From: Apiotrichum sp. Y4204
Taxonomy: Eukaryota > Basidiomycota > Tremellomycetes > Trichosporonales > Trichosporonaceae
Length of the DNA: 64,000 bases
Reading direction: 5' to 3'
Assembly (NCBI GenBank): GCA_025531455.1
Contig: JAMYHL010000041.1
Span: forward strand, 186,001 to 250,000
The position numbers and the translations under genes were made by a program. Numbering within the stretch: position 1 is the first letter of the stretch; each line of letters starts with the position of its first letter. A model generated the notes under the pieces. That model saw only the letters and a program-made list of their open reading frames with translations. It searched no databases and had not been told where the DNA came from. Shown here in pieces: positions 35,217-49,264 of the stretch.

Positions 35217-37155
35217 TCTGGGCGGCGGTGGAGTAATTGTGGTTTTAGTTTTGAGCGACCAGGTGGAGATGGGCTCGCGGCGAGATGTTCGAGGTTTATG
35301 TATTGAACTGGTCTTCTTGAATGTCGGCGTCGATGGAGGTAGGAGTTGTCGGCATTCAGCAAGGGAGGCTGATGGTGGGGGCGCACGGATCGTGTGGAGA
35401 GGAGATTGCCCGAATGGTATTGGCGGCGGGTCGCGTGACGTTGAGATCCAGCACAAGGACAAGGACGCGCAAGAGGGACGGGGGAAAGAGGCGCAACGTA
35501 TTCGTGTAGCGATGGGCAGTGTTGGTGGCGGACAAGAGATGACGATTGCAGTGGACAGGATGCGAAGTGGGGAGTTATTATGAATGGCGTGTAAAGTAAA
35601 TGACGGGGAGAGAGCGAAGAGAAGATGTCAGCAACATTTACGAAGGGGGAGACGGGTCTTTTGGATCTTTGGGTTCCTGCGGGTATCTGGGTTCTCGGTC
35701 GGTCTGGCCACTGTGCCACTCGGAGTACTTTGATGACTTTCTTACATCTTTGCACCTGCGCAGACAGGTACTGGTCCACGCTGGAGCATCTGCGTATCTC
35801 TCTCTCTGCCTCTTTCCGTCCTTGTGGCCATCTTTGTCATACAGGTCCTCGTTCTCTTCTGAGCTTCTGTGGCATCGCGCCAGTATGGAATAATTCCACA
35901 CCGACACAGGGCCAGAAAACTGGAAGAAGCAGCGCAGCGTGTGGTAATGCAGACACCGGTGCACCGGCGGCAGTACCAGGCGCCAAGTGAGAGCGGGACG
36001 GGACAATGCGTGTCATCGCATCGCACCTACACACAACACACAGCATCGGCAGCACCACCGCATCGCGCATCGCCGCGCATCAACAACCGCAGTGCAGCGG
36101 CAGGTGACGCACGGCAAAGGTACGGCACGGAAATGGGCAATAACCGGGCGACGGGGGGCCGCGCGCCGGGCGCTGGGGCTGTGGGTACCTGCAGTGCACA
36201 CATGCACACACGCGGATGGGCGGCTAGCCTTCTAGCTTTTTGAGGCTTCGGAACTCGGACATCGGTGTTGAGCGACGGCTGCAATCGTGTATGATGCTTT
36301 GGGCTGCATGGGCTGCAACTGTAATGCTTTGCTTGGCCCCCCTCAAACTCCCGCGGGACTGGAAACTGGAGAACTGGGGCCCGAGGGGAGGTATATCCGA
36401 GGGGTGTTGTGCAATTGTGCAAGAAGTCGCGAAAAAGTCGCGAAAAAGTAATGCACGTGTGGTGGCTGACCTTTGTGGAATTACAGTACCATGTACCTGG
36501 TGCTCCATGCTCTGCCGACTAGGCCAAGCGTGTGGGGCATGCGGGGCTGCACGCTAGCTGCGCGCTGCTAAGACCTTGCAGATATGCAGATAACAGTGCG
36601 CGCTGCAATGATCGATGTCGAGGAGACAGAGATGAACGGTGGAGCGATGATCATGATCACCACTGATCGTCCCGCTCATCGGATGGACACGGCACGAGAC
36701 CACGGCACGAGACCAGACCCAGACCCAAGACTCCGATGATCCAGTGATCGGCACTCACCTGTGGACCGATGGGGAGGGGCTTTAGCGTTTGAGGTGCAGC
36801 GATGGGGGGGTGACAGGCGGATGGGCGTCGCTGTCAATGGACTTTTTGCTGTGGTAGATGTCGTGTGATAGGTGGTTAGATGTAGAGGAGATGACGGAGG
36901 GGGCAAACAACAGCAACCAGCGCTGTCCAATATATCAATCGCATCACTTTTCCTGTCCTCAACCTCCGGCGGCGCGAGTCCTGGCGGCTGACGCGTGATA
37001 CCAGCAGCTCACCTAGATCCTAGACTCCTAGGCTCACCTTGCTACCACCTTTTGGCTGCGATGGCTAAATTCCACGCTCCGCCTCCGAGCCAGGAATCGC
37101 AAGTATCTTATTGTCATCGAATCCGGGATCCGGGTTGTCCCGGATCGTGGCCCGG

Positions 37156-37192
37156 TGACTGGTGACTGCATGACTGCATGACTGCAGGACTG
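37156..37192. repeat. Short tandem repeat, unit GACTGCAT-like
   Basis: Three to four imperfect copies of tgactgca/gactgcat in direct tandem. Visible by eye; function unknown. Confidence 0.7.
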
Positions 37193-37460
37193 TGCGTCGT
37201 GGGCCTCCCGTGTGGGCTTACAGTGTGCAGAGTGTGGGGGCCGGGGGTGCGAAGGGAGGGCGAGCAGCCAGCGGGGGTATTTCGAGCAAAAGTGCACGGG
37301 GCCAGGAGGGGCCGTGGGCCGTGGGCTGCATGGGCTGAGGCACCGTGGCCACTGTGGTTGCTGTCACCGCATCACCTGCCTAGCTTGGCGCATCATCCCC
37401 CCAGTCTTCCGAGCCTCCGGCCCTTGACGGCCCTCATCTTATCCGTCTGGCCCAGCCATT

Positions 37461-37508
37461 GTTTTGATTTTCTCCGCTGCGAGGCCTGGCAGCGGAGAAA
37501 ATCAAAAC
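37461..37508. repeat. Perfect 20-bp inverted repeat with 8-nt loop
   Basis: Bases 37461-37480 are the exact reverse complement of 37489-37508, leaving the loop gaggcctg. A transcript through here would form a stable 20-bp hairpin on either strand. It lies about 1.3 kb from the nearest gene (transporter 3' end) and more than 2 kb from the nearest start codon. Confidence 0.9.
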
Positions 37509-38772
37509 CAAAGAACCAAGAGCCAAACTAACCTCGGAGCACCGGACCGGCTGGCTTGGGAGCAGAGGCGCGACGAACAATAGCATGATCCATGATCGCA
37601 TGACGGCTGTATGGGTGTGCCTCGGCTTGCGGCTCAACTACCATGATCATCCAGCTGCCTAGAAGCAGGCCATGTCATCGATTACGGTCCCGCGGTGCGT
37701 CCACCGCCTGTCTCACGCCCAGATTCAAAACTCCCGTTTCCGAGGTCTATCGCCTATTGTTCCCACTCTCGCCACCAGATCTAAACCATGCAGCTGCGCA
37801 TGCATACAGTTACTGCAGTTGCTGGAATAGTATTCCCCCTTGTGCCTCTATTCCGTCCCAATCAGTAATAATGCAGGAATACAGAGCAGTCATATCCCAT
37901 ATCGCCCCCCGGGGCTATTGTCCAGAGTTGGAAATCCCCCAGGCTCGGAGTTCCGTTCCCACACTCCAGGCCCGGTGCCACCCTTGGGAGCTTGCGAGCT
38001 GGTGAGCTTGGGAGCTTGGGAGCTCGGAGGCAATCTCGCGTGGTCGTCGTGCCGAGATATTGTCGAGTCCGTGCCGAGCTCGAGCTCGCCATCCGGAGAC
38101 GCTCGGACATTGGCAGCCTTGTAGATTAGAGCCACAGGTCCTGTGACCTTTCGGATGAGAGTCTCTGCGCCGGTTCCTGGATGAACGGGCCAGCGTCGAT
38201 CTCCGTGGCCAGGAGCTGCTGTCTCTGTGGCTCGGGCATGGGCATGCGATCAGAAACATTCCTGCTCTTTCAATGCTCCGCGCTCAGACAAAAGAAAACG
38301 ATCAGAGTGTCAGAGCTTTATGGATAATGTTAATACATGCCCCACAATGGGCTCAAGTGTCCTCGCACCGCGCTCAGCCGCGGTCGCGCGAGTCGCACCT
38401 CTCCGAGACCTTGTCCTCCTGACATCTTCCAAGACATGTCGAATAAGCTCACAAGACCGAAAGCTCACACGCTCAGTCAGGTCATGTGCGACACGCCACA
38501 CGAACTCAGCCACGGCGTTGAAGAACAAGCTTCATCTATACGGAATGGAAAAACTAAGAGACATGTGTCCTGTATTGTTGCACGATGCCGAGTGCCCGCT
38601 ACGCCCCGGACCTACACTCGATATGTCATACCTCCCCGCGGCAACCCCCACACGCTGTTGGTCGCCCCTCTCCACCGAACAGATCCCAATCGTCTCCTTG
38701 GAGAAAACGATGCTGGTCGGCCAGCTCCGATCGATAAACGCCGGGCTACTAACCACAGCGAACTGTGGGTAT

Positions 38773-40840
38773 TTACTTGCCGCCAGTGGTCTTGAAGGTC
38801 ACAAGACCTGCGAGCGAGATGCTGAAAAGGTGTCAGTGAGCTGTAAATAGGTTTAGGCCACGCGATATGGCCGTGGCAAACACTCACCCGTAGCCAAAGA
38901 CCTGCAGAGGCGTGATGCTCGAGCCAAAGGCAATGACGGAGCCGGTGATGAGGAGCTAAACAGTTAGCGTCACTCAAAACATCAAGGGCGCGCAGGCACA
39001 GAGTCAAGGCCTTGGAGACCAGTCTAGCGCTGTCGCTTTGACTCACAATGTCCTTAAGAACACCAGCAAGGGTGAGGATGAGACCAGAGCCGACGGAGAT
39101 GAGGAACACGGCCGCGACCTGCTTGTCAGTTTGGGTTTTATAGAGTAACTCACGTTAAGCGCAAAGGCGATACCAGCGTTGGAGAGGAGAACGAGGATGC
39201 CTACGCGGTGGAGAGCGTAGAATGGCTCGAGGCCCTCGATGAAGGGGAGGATGATGGCGTTGATGATCGCGCAGACGGGGGCGTAGTAGTGGAGGGACAC
39301 AATGGGGTCCATCTTCAGGCCGTGGAGGAGAATCTGGATCATAACAAGACGCGAAGCCTCAAAGGCAATGGCGGCGCACTGGCAGATGAAGCCAACCATC
39401 TCGAACTTGACCTCACCGTAGGCGGCTGGCTGTTAGCAGGAGACAGACCAGAAAATTGAGATTCTGCAATAGCTCAAACTACTGCTTCACCCCAACTCCA
39501 AACACTCACCCAGAGCACAGCCCACCGAGATCATGAGAATGATGGCAGTAAGACGGCCGTTGGGCTCCTGGAGCCTGAAGGCGAAGGAGATAAGCAGAAT
39601 GGCGACGGGGTTGAACGCCTTGAGCATCTGGATGAACGAGACAGAGAGAGTAAGGTAGGCGTAGTTGGAGAGGATGAGCGAACCGGAGAAGAGAGCACCG
39701 ATCGGGAGAATGGTGCGGATCCAGCGGTCGCGGGTCATCTCAATGTCCTTGGCGCCGTCGACAAGCGTTGTGGTGCGCTGCAGAACACGCGTAGCGATAG
39801 CCTGTCTGTCAGAGTGACTCATCACGGGGGCTGAAGGAGACGTACCGAGAAGGTGAGGTGCCAGGTGGTGAGGAAGATGGGGTAGGGGAAGTTGAGGCCG
39901 TCCTCGGCAAACACGTATTCTGGAAAGTGAGTGCTGCGAATCGCTACACTACTCACTGTTGTACAGAATGACAGAGATCGAGCATGCCATCCAGATCGGA
40001 ATAACTGTGGGGTTAGCTCCCGATGCGTGCACTCTGCGCTCGCTCATCAGCACTCACTGACGATACCGGGAATAACAATCTTCTTGGCCTGCGCCGGCTG
40101 GCGGGCCGTGGCACCGGCAGAGCCCCTGGAGCGGGTCAGTATGTGTTAGAGAATGACCACGGTTGCGAGAACGTTAGACCGCGAACGGGACGGCGCAGAG
40201 CACTAATGTTGACCCGGCAGATGGTGCCAGCGGGATCCGATCGATTCGCTGCTGCGGGATCCACACCAGTGTTCGGATTGCTGCCAGTACGGCTCACACA
40301 ACCCCTCCTTCGCAACGCGAATACTCACTCCTCAGCCTTCTCGAGCATGGGGATCTGGGCTGTCAGTGGGGAACTCAATACGTGTTTTCGGGCCATGATG
40401 GGATGCCAAAGAGCAAAGAGTGACGGGTCGAGGGAGCGGGAAGTCACCAATCCACTAATGTGCTGGATCCGCGCAACTGGGTTCACGGTGCCTCGCACAC
40501 CTTGGGCGCGTCGAGACTCAGTGGTTCTGTCTCGGTAGTAGCCTTATACAGCGGTCGACGCGAAGCAACCACCACAGCCAGCGCATTCCTTCCTCTTGCC
40601 AATCCCAGCGTGCCGGTATCATTGCTCATAGCCCGCACGGTCGACAGAATGCTAGGGTTCTGACACTGGCTGGGTCCACCGCCCGGTGGCTGCGGCGCGG
40701 CCACACCAAATGACGACAGGGAGCGCGCTTTTCTACCAAACGGCGCGGTATTCACACAGTTACACAGTGGGAACAGGCTGGATAATGGGGGAGACACGTA
40801 CCGAGTCGCCGTCCTTGCCGTGCACGTCGTCGGTCGCCAT
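38773..40840 (-). CDS. TPT-family nucleotide-sugar/phosphate translocator-like transporter
   Basis: Ten exons (40802-40840, 40329-40354, 40058-40125, 39957-40004, 39846-39919, 39510-39801, 39154-39425, 39047-39118, 38888-38955, 38773-38821) total 1008 nt, giving 335 residues. About ten hydrophobic helices fit a drug/metabolite-type antiporter of Golgi or ER membranes. Family marks: IVIIPIWMACSISVILYNKYVF in the first helix, FPYPIFLTTWHL, SLILSNYAYLTLSVSFIQMLKAFNPVA, and ISVGCALAAYGEVKFEMVGF. Related fungal proteins are annotated as DUF250 or SLC35-like; the substrate cannot be read from sequence. The first intron (40355-40801, 447 nt) is long and contains no exon I can recognise. Confidence 0.88.
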
Positions 40841-42763
40841 CGTGAATTACTGGGGGAGAATGGGAGATAAGGATGGAAGGGAGAAAGCCAGGGAAGCGTC
40901 CTGGTGGTGAATTGGAACGAGTGTCGAAACGAGAGGTGTGCGAGCGAGCGAGGGCAGTGTCCGGCAGCGACCAGCAAGCGAGACGGGCACCGGGGGGGGA
41001 TGAGGTGTGATGGAGAGGATGGGAGAGATGAAGAGGAGGAGGTTGGTGATGAGAGAGCAGAAAAATCCCGGTTCAAATGTAGAGTTCAACTGTGGGGAAA
41101 CGTAGTGGAGGCTAACAGGGGAGGAGCAGTAGTGGTGCTAGCGGTGGTGGGATGCCGCAGGTTGCATGCACTACATGGATTGCGCAGTGTGGTACGCTGC
41201 ACGGGATTGCTCCTGGGTAGCTGGCTGGCTGGGGGGTACGTGGCCCACGACGAACGTTGTTACGCCCCCCTCTGGCCTCTAGGCAGATTGTGTGTGTGGG
41301 CGTTTTTTTTTTTCTTGGAGCCAAAATTACAGGGGCCGATGGAGAGAAGCAGTACTAGAGCAGAGAATGGCAGGGGGCGTCCAACCCGAAATGCACAGCC
41401 AAGAAGCCTGGTGCCTGGCATGCTCGGTGAGTTATAGGGTTCATTAGGTGATTATCAGATCTTTTTAATCCTCAGAGACCTTCATTCTTAAAGACGCTCT
41501 ACACACTTTCTAATCCTACTACAACGTAATGCTTATCAGAAACAGCCAGGGTCTTAGAGCGAGAAAAAGGATAAAGGCCAGGGAAGCAAGGATAAAAAAA
41601 GAGTACCTCCAAAAGAAACCGAGCTGGAGCGCTGGAGAAGAGCTGGAGAAGAGAGTCGCGAGGCTTGACGTTCTCCGCTCTGACAAAAAGGGGCACGGGA
41701 ACTGATCGGGAGCGGACAAGAGTGGACCGCAGCAACGGAAAGAGACAACGAGCAGTGCGGCAGTGGATCAGCTCGAGAACATAATTCCAGTTGCAACAGG
41801 GACAACTTTCCGTCATCCCGGTCCGAGGAAAAAGGGACGTCCCAAACACTTCGCCGCTGCCGCCGCCGCCGCCGCGTCCTTTGGCCTAGAGACTGTTGGG
41901 GAAAATAGTGAGTGGGTGAGTGGGTGCGCAAAAGCGTGAAGCGCGTGAAGACTTTACATTAGTGCAGGGTTCTGCATAATTCATACCCAATTCCAATTGG
42001 ATTTCGAGGCGCACACTCGAGTTGACACATTCTGCATATCCATGATCAGCACGCACATCATCTAGGTAAGACACTGTGGCATTCCGCGCCTTAATTGGCG
42101 CTTATGCCTCCTAAATAGACGATCCCAAAGTCTAGAACTACAAAGGAAGGGAGAGTATATCAAAGGCCACAGGCCAAAGGACCACGCCCAGAGATCAACT
42201 GGATCAGAGCGTGCAGATCGCGCGCGCGCAGAGCGATGATCGCACACGTGCCGTGGTTAGTGTCAGTTTTTCAGACAGGCGCAGAACGTACTGTACAAGT
42301 ACGTCCGCCTCTCCCTGTTGTGACTCTGTGGTTCTGTCCTTTTACCTGTCGTCGATGCGTTGCATTGTGCATTGTGGAAAGGATAACGGGTAGCGGGCAG
42401 ATCTGGCTTGTCGGATCGGCAGATATGACGAGAACGAGGCACGAAAGGGAAGGGACGACGACGCGGTCGACACGGTGCCCTAGCCGCAGATCATGTCCCA
42501 GCTCCACAGCCAGAGCTGCAAACTGCCAGAGAAATCCGGTAAATCCACATGTCATTACATAAGTTATGACCTGTTCCACTGGGCATTTTACACGTCAATT
42601 TTTCATCCGACCCTCTGGTCTCGTGATAAGCCAGTCCCCGCCGTCTCGGAAAGTTGGCCAGTTCGGACATTGAAGCAAAGAATCGAGCATCGAGCATCGA
42701 GCACGAGCGCAAAAGACCGACCGACATCAGCGATCAACAGTCCACAGTCCACAGTCCACCACA
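40841..42763. promoter_or_regulatory. Divergent region, transporter / uL22m
   Basis: About 1.9 kb between two divergent starts. No supported ORF. The last 25 bases before the uL22m ATG contain three copies of cagtccac (42738-42760). Confidence 0.45.
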
Positions 42764-43773
42764 ATGTCCAGGACACTCCGCTCCGCGCTGACCCGTACGT
42801 CCTCTGCCGCCGGATGAACCCCCGTTCCCGCTGACAGCAGTTGCGCACCTCCCGGGCCCGTCGCGCCCCGCGCTCGCGCGTGTGATCGCGCCCGTTGCAC
42901 CCGCTGCGCCGCCGATGGCTCGTTCGTGCGTATCGTGGATTGAGTCCAGAGAGTTGAGAGTAGGAATGACACCGCTCGCTGTGCAACTCTCGCGATTAGC
43001 GAGCCTTTGTCTTCCTATCTCTATCCTCCGTCTCGCCCATCTCGCCGCGGCCCGCTGACCCCAGGTTCTTCAACATTCCCCTCCCCGCCTCGTGGCGCCG
43101 GAGCGCAAAGAAGGAGGAGCCCGCGCCGAGCGCCGAGGCAACTGACGCGGCTGCGCTGCCGACCGCGCAGACTGAGGCGGAGAAGACGGACAGCGCGGGG
43201 CTCTTTGACGAGGCCGTGCAGGAGGCGGGCGAGGCGCAGACCAAGAAGTGGACCGAGGTGGGTGTCCTGTCGGTTCGAGAACTGAGCCGTCTCTTTGTTT
43301 TGTTCTCTATTTGCTGACCTCTGCAGCACAAGTACAAGTCGGCGTTCCACAAGATGTCGCACCGCAAGCTGAACGCGATCGGGCGGCAGGTTGCCGGCCT
43401 TCCGGTCGACGAGGCGGTGATGCAGCTTGCGTTTGGGGACAAGCGCGCGGGCCGGACGTGGATCAAGTCGACGCTCGCCCTGGCGAGGGACCACGCCGAG
43501 GCCAAGGGTCTGCGGCGCGAGCGGCTGGTTGTTGCCGAGACGTGGGTGAGCAAGGGGCAGAAGATTGCGCGCGTGGACATCAAGGGACGCGGACGGATGG
43601 GCATCAAGCACCACCCCTCGGCGCGCATCCATTTCGTGCTCCGCGAGGGAAAGAGCGTCGAGGAGAAGCGGAACGAGGAGCGCAACAAGGTGCTCCGCAA
43701 GGTCCGCTCGGCGGGCATCGTGCGCGAGGACGGAAAGCTCCGCCGTAAGATGAACCACGGCTGGGGCTGGTAG
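42764..43773 (+). CDS. MRPL22: Mitochondrial large ribosomal subunit protein uL22m
   Basis: Four exons (42764-42794, 42841-42925, 43065-43257, 43327-43773) total 756 nt, giving 251 residues. A basic, Ala/Pro-rich N-terminus looks like a mitochondrial presequence (MSRTLRSAL, RPALARVIAPVAPAAPP). The C-terminal 140 residues are uL22: KMSHRKLNAIGRQVAGLPVDEAVMQLAF, LVVAETWVSKGQKIARVDIKGRGRMGIKHHPSARIHFVLRE. uL22 lines the peptide exit tunnel. The second exon's acceptor is a tandem CAGCAG, so either 42838 or 42841 can begin the exon with one residue difference. Confidence 0.9.
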
Positions 43774-44113
43774 ATGGGGAGTATGCATTCACTACTGCAT
43801 TGAGGGAGGGGTGGGAGGGATGTGCAGTCGGCGCGTGGTGAACGGGGAAAGAGGAGCTTTACATTTGGAGCACAATACTCAGTGTCCAAGGTGGTCAGTT
43901 GAGTACGTACCAGAGTTGCATAATCTCGCCTATCCTGGGGTATGATCCGCTCCCTCTGCATCACAAGACAGTTCGACTCTGCCCTCATCGGCGCAAGCTC
44001 ATCTGCTCTCCATCTTCCACTTTCCCCTTCTTCCTGCTCCTTGCGCATCGAATCATATTGCTTCTGCACTGCTGCATTCATGCTATTTCATGCTACACAA
44101 AAAGTCCCCCATT
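43774..44113. other. Intergenic between convergent genes uL22m and TPI
   Basis: 340 bases that should contain both 3' UTRs. Nothing else recognised. Confidence 0.5.
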
Positions 44114-45327
<1,214 letters not shown>

Positions 45328-46041
45328 GTTGTCTGATTTCTTTTGTGGGTTGGGGTTGAGAAGAGGTGTGTAATGACAACAGTGAGGTCGTTGCTGCGAT
45401 CTTAATACCCCCAGTAGTGGACTGTGAGTGTCCGCCCACTGGCTCACTCCCTCTCTCTCACACTCTCTCTCTCCAGCGAGTAGCATGACGCAGCACCCCA
45501 CACTCAATCAACTAACCCTGCATTCTGCTTGGGCCCTGGAACAATCTCTCACTCAAAGAGCCAACTTGTCAGCTCGGCTCTCCGCCCATGCGGAACCAAA
45601 TTGGCGACTTCTTGCGACCTTGCAACTGCACAACCACCATCGCAGCCTGAGTTCGGCACCCCCAGTCTCCAGTTCCCCGTCCGGTTGCCCTACAGCATCG
45701 TCATCGGACCCTCGGGTTGGTCGCAAGAACCACCCCCAATTCCGACCACCGCCGAGGAGTGCGGGGTAGTCGTGCCGTGTTGCCCCGGCATTCATCCTTT
45801 GCGGCTACATGCTATGCTACAATGTGCATGATGCGTGATGCAGGACACAGGACGCAGGGAGGCGGCGTCACCACAGCCACGTACACGGCGCACGGAGCAT
45901 GCGCCGCACCGCGGCGCATGCATGCGGTGCAGCGGAGAACGCTAGAACACCCTCCGTGCAGTGTACGGACCGCCGCGTCGGCCGCATGCCCACGCGCCCA
46001 TCACGCCCATGACGTCCCAAACCCAAGATATACAATACAGT
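45328..46041. other. Intergenic: TPI promoter and MLH1 3' side
   Basis: About 710 bases. The TPI side is CT/GA-rich and carries a short TC repeat near 45450-45475. No supported ORF. Confidence 0.5.
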
Positions 46042-48750
46042 CTAGCAGCGCTCAAAGACGCGGAACAAGTCGGGGAGGTTGGCCACCTGGCTCACGTCGC
46101 GGTCCGTGAGCGAGCGTGGCCAAAGCGTGCGCCGGAACGAGGGGAAGAGAACGTGCTCGAGCTGCCACAGCTGGTGGGCGGCTTCTTCTGTTGTCTCTGC
46201 TGTATCCGGATCTGTGTCTTCCGGCTCCATGTCGTCGAATGGTCGCGGAGAGTAGAAGAACGCCAGCTCGCGTAGGAATGTCTCGAAACACTCCTTCTCG
46301 CCCGTCCAATCCACGCGTGTCGCTACGCAAAGTAGCCAGTGTGGAAGACGGTCCAGATTGGGTGTATATCCCTTCAAAAGAAGAGGGATGCTCTCCACCG
46401 AGCCTGAACCAAGACGAAGCAAGAAGTACTCGTCTATCATCTCCGCTTTGGAGACCAGCAGCTCTGTGGCTTTCTGAGAGTTATTATGGATTGTCGATGG
46501 TAAACTCACCTCGACGACCTCATCGACAGTCAATCCATTCTCCGCGATACCCGACTCATCCTCAGCGGCAAGGCGGAGAAGGTCCGCGAGCTTCGGTGCC
46601 GGCTCAAGATGCAGTCGCCCCAGTGCTCCAAACTGTCTCAAGCCAAGCTGGTAGAAGTGCTCGTCCCTGCTGGGTCAGAAAAGCCAATGCTCCTACCCAC
46701 CCAAGAGAAGCATGATTAACCAACAACAGTCTTGTTGAGTGCTGTATGAGAGATAGACACATCTGGCGGTCCACCACCCCGACAAACGCGTGCTTTGCGA
46801 ATGTCTCTATCAAATCTGATGTCAGCTCTTTTGTGTCTATTGCAGCTCACCTTGACTGGCGCGTTTCCGAACTGCTCGCCGCAGCTCTTGGATACTCGTA
46901 AAGTCACACACGCTCTCGGGGATCTCCTTGGTCTTCTCCTTGTCGTCCGCAGCACTCCACATGGGAGTTTCCTCCTCCTCGTCTAATAGTTCTACAGTGT
47001 CGTCCGTCACACCGCGGCGCTTCGTTGGCCGTTCGTCGTAGGCGGTGATCTCGCTCGGGTTTGCTATGACCACCATCGAGTCGAGCGTCCGGTTCGTGGG
47101 ATCCATCCGCACCTTGTAGTTTGGTGCCACACGCGGGCGCTGGCTCTGAGTCTGAGTTGCCCCTCCAGATTTGGACGATTCCCCGCGCTGGGTTAATCCC
47201 TCAGCACCAGGGAGCATGATCTGTACGGTGAAAGAGCGCGAGGTGTTGGCGCCAGATAGGGCCTTGTCTACTGCCGAAACGATCGCCTCCACAACCTCAT
47301 CCTCGTGAAGGAAGTGGACTTCACTCTTGGTCGGATGCACGTTGACATCGATCTTGGCGGGGTCGATTGAAAGGCTGAGGTACACGAACGGCGAAGCCCC
47401 CTTCGGTAGGAAAGCGGTATATAGTCCCTCAATTGCCTTCTTGATTTTGGAGCTCTCAACCAGGCGATCTGCATGTCAGCTTGCCATCGTCCACAGCTGA
47501 GAGAGAAAAGACGCTGATGACTCACTGTTAATGAAGAGCAACCATCCCCCTTTGCGGGCCCAGTTGCTGTTCGCATTGCTCACCCATCCGTGGCAGCTCG
47601 CGCCGAGCTTGGCAGGAAAGTGGGTAAGCGGCACCTCGAGGAGCTCTGCTGCAAGCGCAGGTGTATAGAGAAGACCGATGTTCGCGCGACATGTCGAGTT
47701 GGCATTCGTCGACACGTCCGCCATGGCACTTCCCGCCTGACATGAGTCATAGCTCCGAGGAATCAAGACACCTACCTTCTTGCACACCCACGCGGTCTGG
47801 GGATTGTGAACAGCGTACTTTGTGACCACGTCGAGGACACGCGCATACTCATCCGATGAGGAGCGAAAAGCACGTTTGCGCAGCGACATGTTGTAGAACA
47901 GGTCCTCCGCCTGGTGGGTTAGAATATTGTGGAACACTGCACACCCACGATAATAACTGTGCCGTCGTTCGCGGCGGTCGGACGCGGTTCTCCCTTGAGC
48001 TCGCCATTTGCATACTGGGCTCTGCAGGTCGTGGTTAGCTGGAAGGAGGAAAATTGTGCAGCTACTCACTTCCAACCGCACGAGTCGGTACGCGTCTTCG
48101 TCACCACCTCGAGATGCGAGCAGTAGCTAATACTTGCCAGTGCTTCACCGCGGAAGCCATACGTCGCGAGGGATTGCAGGTCCTCAAATGCCTTAAGCTT
48201 CGATGTCGCGTATCGCTCGCAGAGAAGTGGAAGATCTGCTTTCTGGAGGATTAGTATGCATGAACACGAGTAAACAACGCGAGGAAGACATCAAAACACG
48301 ATGCCCGGGCGCGACATACATTAATCCCATGCCCATTATCCGTGATCTGGAGCAGCTTGAGCCCGCCGTCCTTGACCGTGACCTTGATCGACGTCGAGCC
48401 CGCATCGAGCGCGTTCTCGAGGAGCTCCTTGACGGCGTTGGCGGGCCGGTGGATGATCTGGGTTGTGTCAGAGAGGTATTCATTCTGCAAGGTATGAGGC
48501 GGTGGAGAACGCGGGTACGCGCGGAGTGCGCCAAGCGGACACTGGAAAAATTGGCCAGCAATACACGTTCGCTGGCGATTTCCCAGGCCATCTCAGAGGT
48601 TGCCAGACTTTGCGATCTGCTCGTACTCACCTCTGCGGCGGCGATGCGGTTCACAACGTCCTGCGTGAGCTTGCGGATGGGTTTGGGGCCCGCTGGCTCG
48701 ACGTCGGCGTCATGCCCTGGCGAGGCGGGCGGCGTGTCGTCGTGGTCCAT
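46042..48750 (-). CDS. MLH1: DNA mismatch repair protein MLH1
   Basis: Multi-exon gene from the ATG at 48748-48750 to the TAG at 46042-46044. Exon 1 is 48631-48750 (40 codons); most later introns are short. MLH1 is the GHKL ATPase partner of PMS1 in MutL-alpha. The N-terminal ATPase has [47 protein letters not shown], and [14 protein letters not shown]. The transducer part has [20 protein letters not shown] variable acidic linker follows, then the C-terminal dimerisation domain ending in FERC, the invariant MLH1 C-terminus. A (CT)n run sits just upstream of the start. Not every splice site was resolved, so only the span is given. Confidence 0.93.
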
Positions 48751-49264
48751 ATGATGTTTGATGGTGGTTGATGATGAACACGGAAGACGCCGGTGTTGAC
48801 TCTTGATCTGGGACACTTGTCTCTCTCTCTCTCTCTCTCTATAGTGTCTGGTCGTGTGTCTCAAAGTTACCACTACTTGCAACAACAATGGATGAGAAAG
48901 TAGTGGTAGTAGCAGTAGTAGGTAGTAAGTGACCTGTGAACCGGTGACGCAACCGCTGCCATGAACCACAAAAGTGTCCTCCCCTAATTCGGTCCCTCTC
49001 TCCTACTCCCTCTTTCCCTCTCCTCTCCGCAACGGCCTCCACCGGGCCGGGGCCTTTCCCGCCGAGCACACACTTTGTATGACACTTTGCTCCTCGTCTC
49101 CGCCCCATGCCGTGGCCCACGGACCCATGCCATGCGATGGACCATACATCCCTTTCGATGCAGTCATCGCTCTCTCACTCACTCACCACTCACTCTCTCT
49201 CCCTCTAGTCTCTCTTTCTCTCACTCGCCGTCGTCGGACTAACCCCGTCACTGCACCACCCACC
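48751..49264. promoter_or_regulatory. Divergent promoter, MLH1 / four-helix membrane protein
   Basis: 514 bp between divergent starts. It contains a TC dinucleotide run (48823-48840) in the MLH1 leader and CT-rich runs ahead of the plus-strand gene. Confidence 0.5.
48823..48840. repeat. (TC)n microsatellite
   Basis: About nine TC/CT units in the MLH1 5' leader (a GA run in the mRNA sense). Confidence 0.8.

Larger units (their letters stand above)
35217..38772. other. Long gene-free stretch with low-complexity and hairpin sequence
   Basis: About 3.5 kb without a supportable gene. All frames are short, overlap on both strands and show no motifs. It includes the promoter of the unrecognised gene (first few hundred bases), a short tandem repeat at 37156-37192, a perfect inverted repeat at 37461-37508 and a GAGCTTG-type repeat at 37987-38028. 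It may hide a long 5' UTR, a non-coding RNA or a decayed element. Confidence 0.45.
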
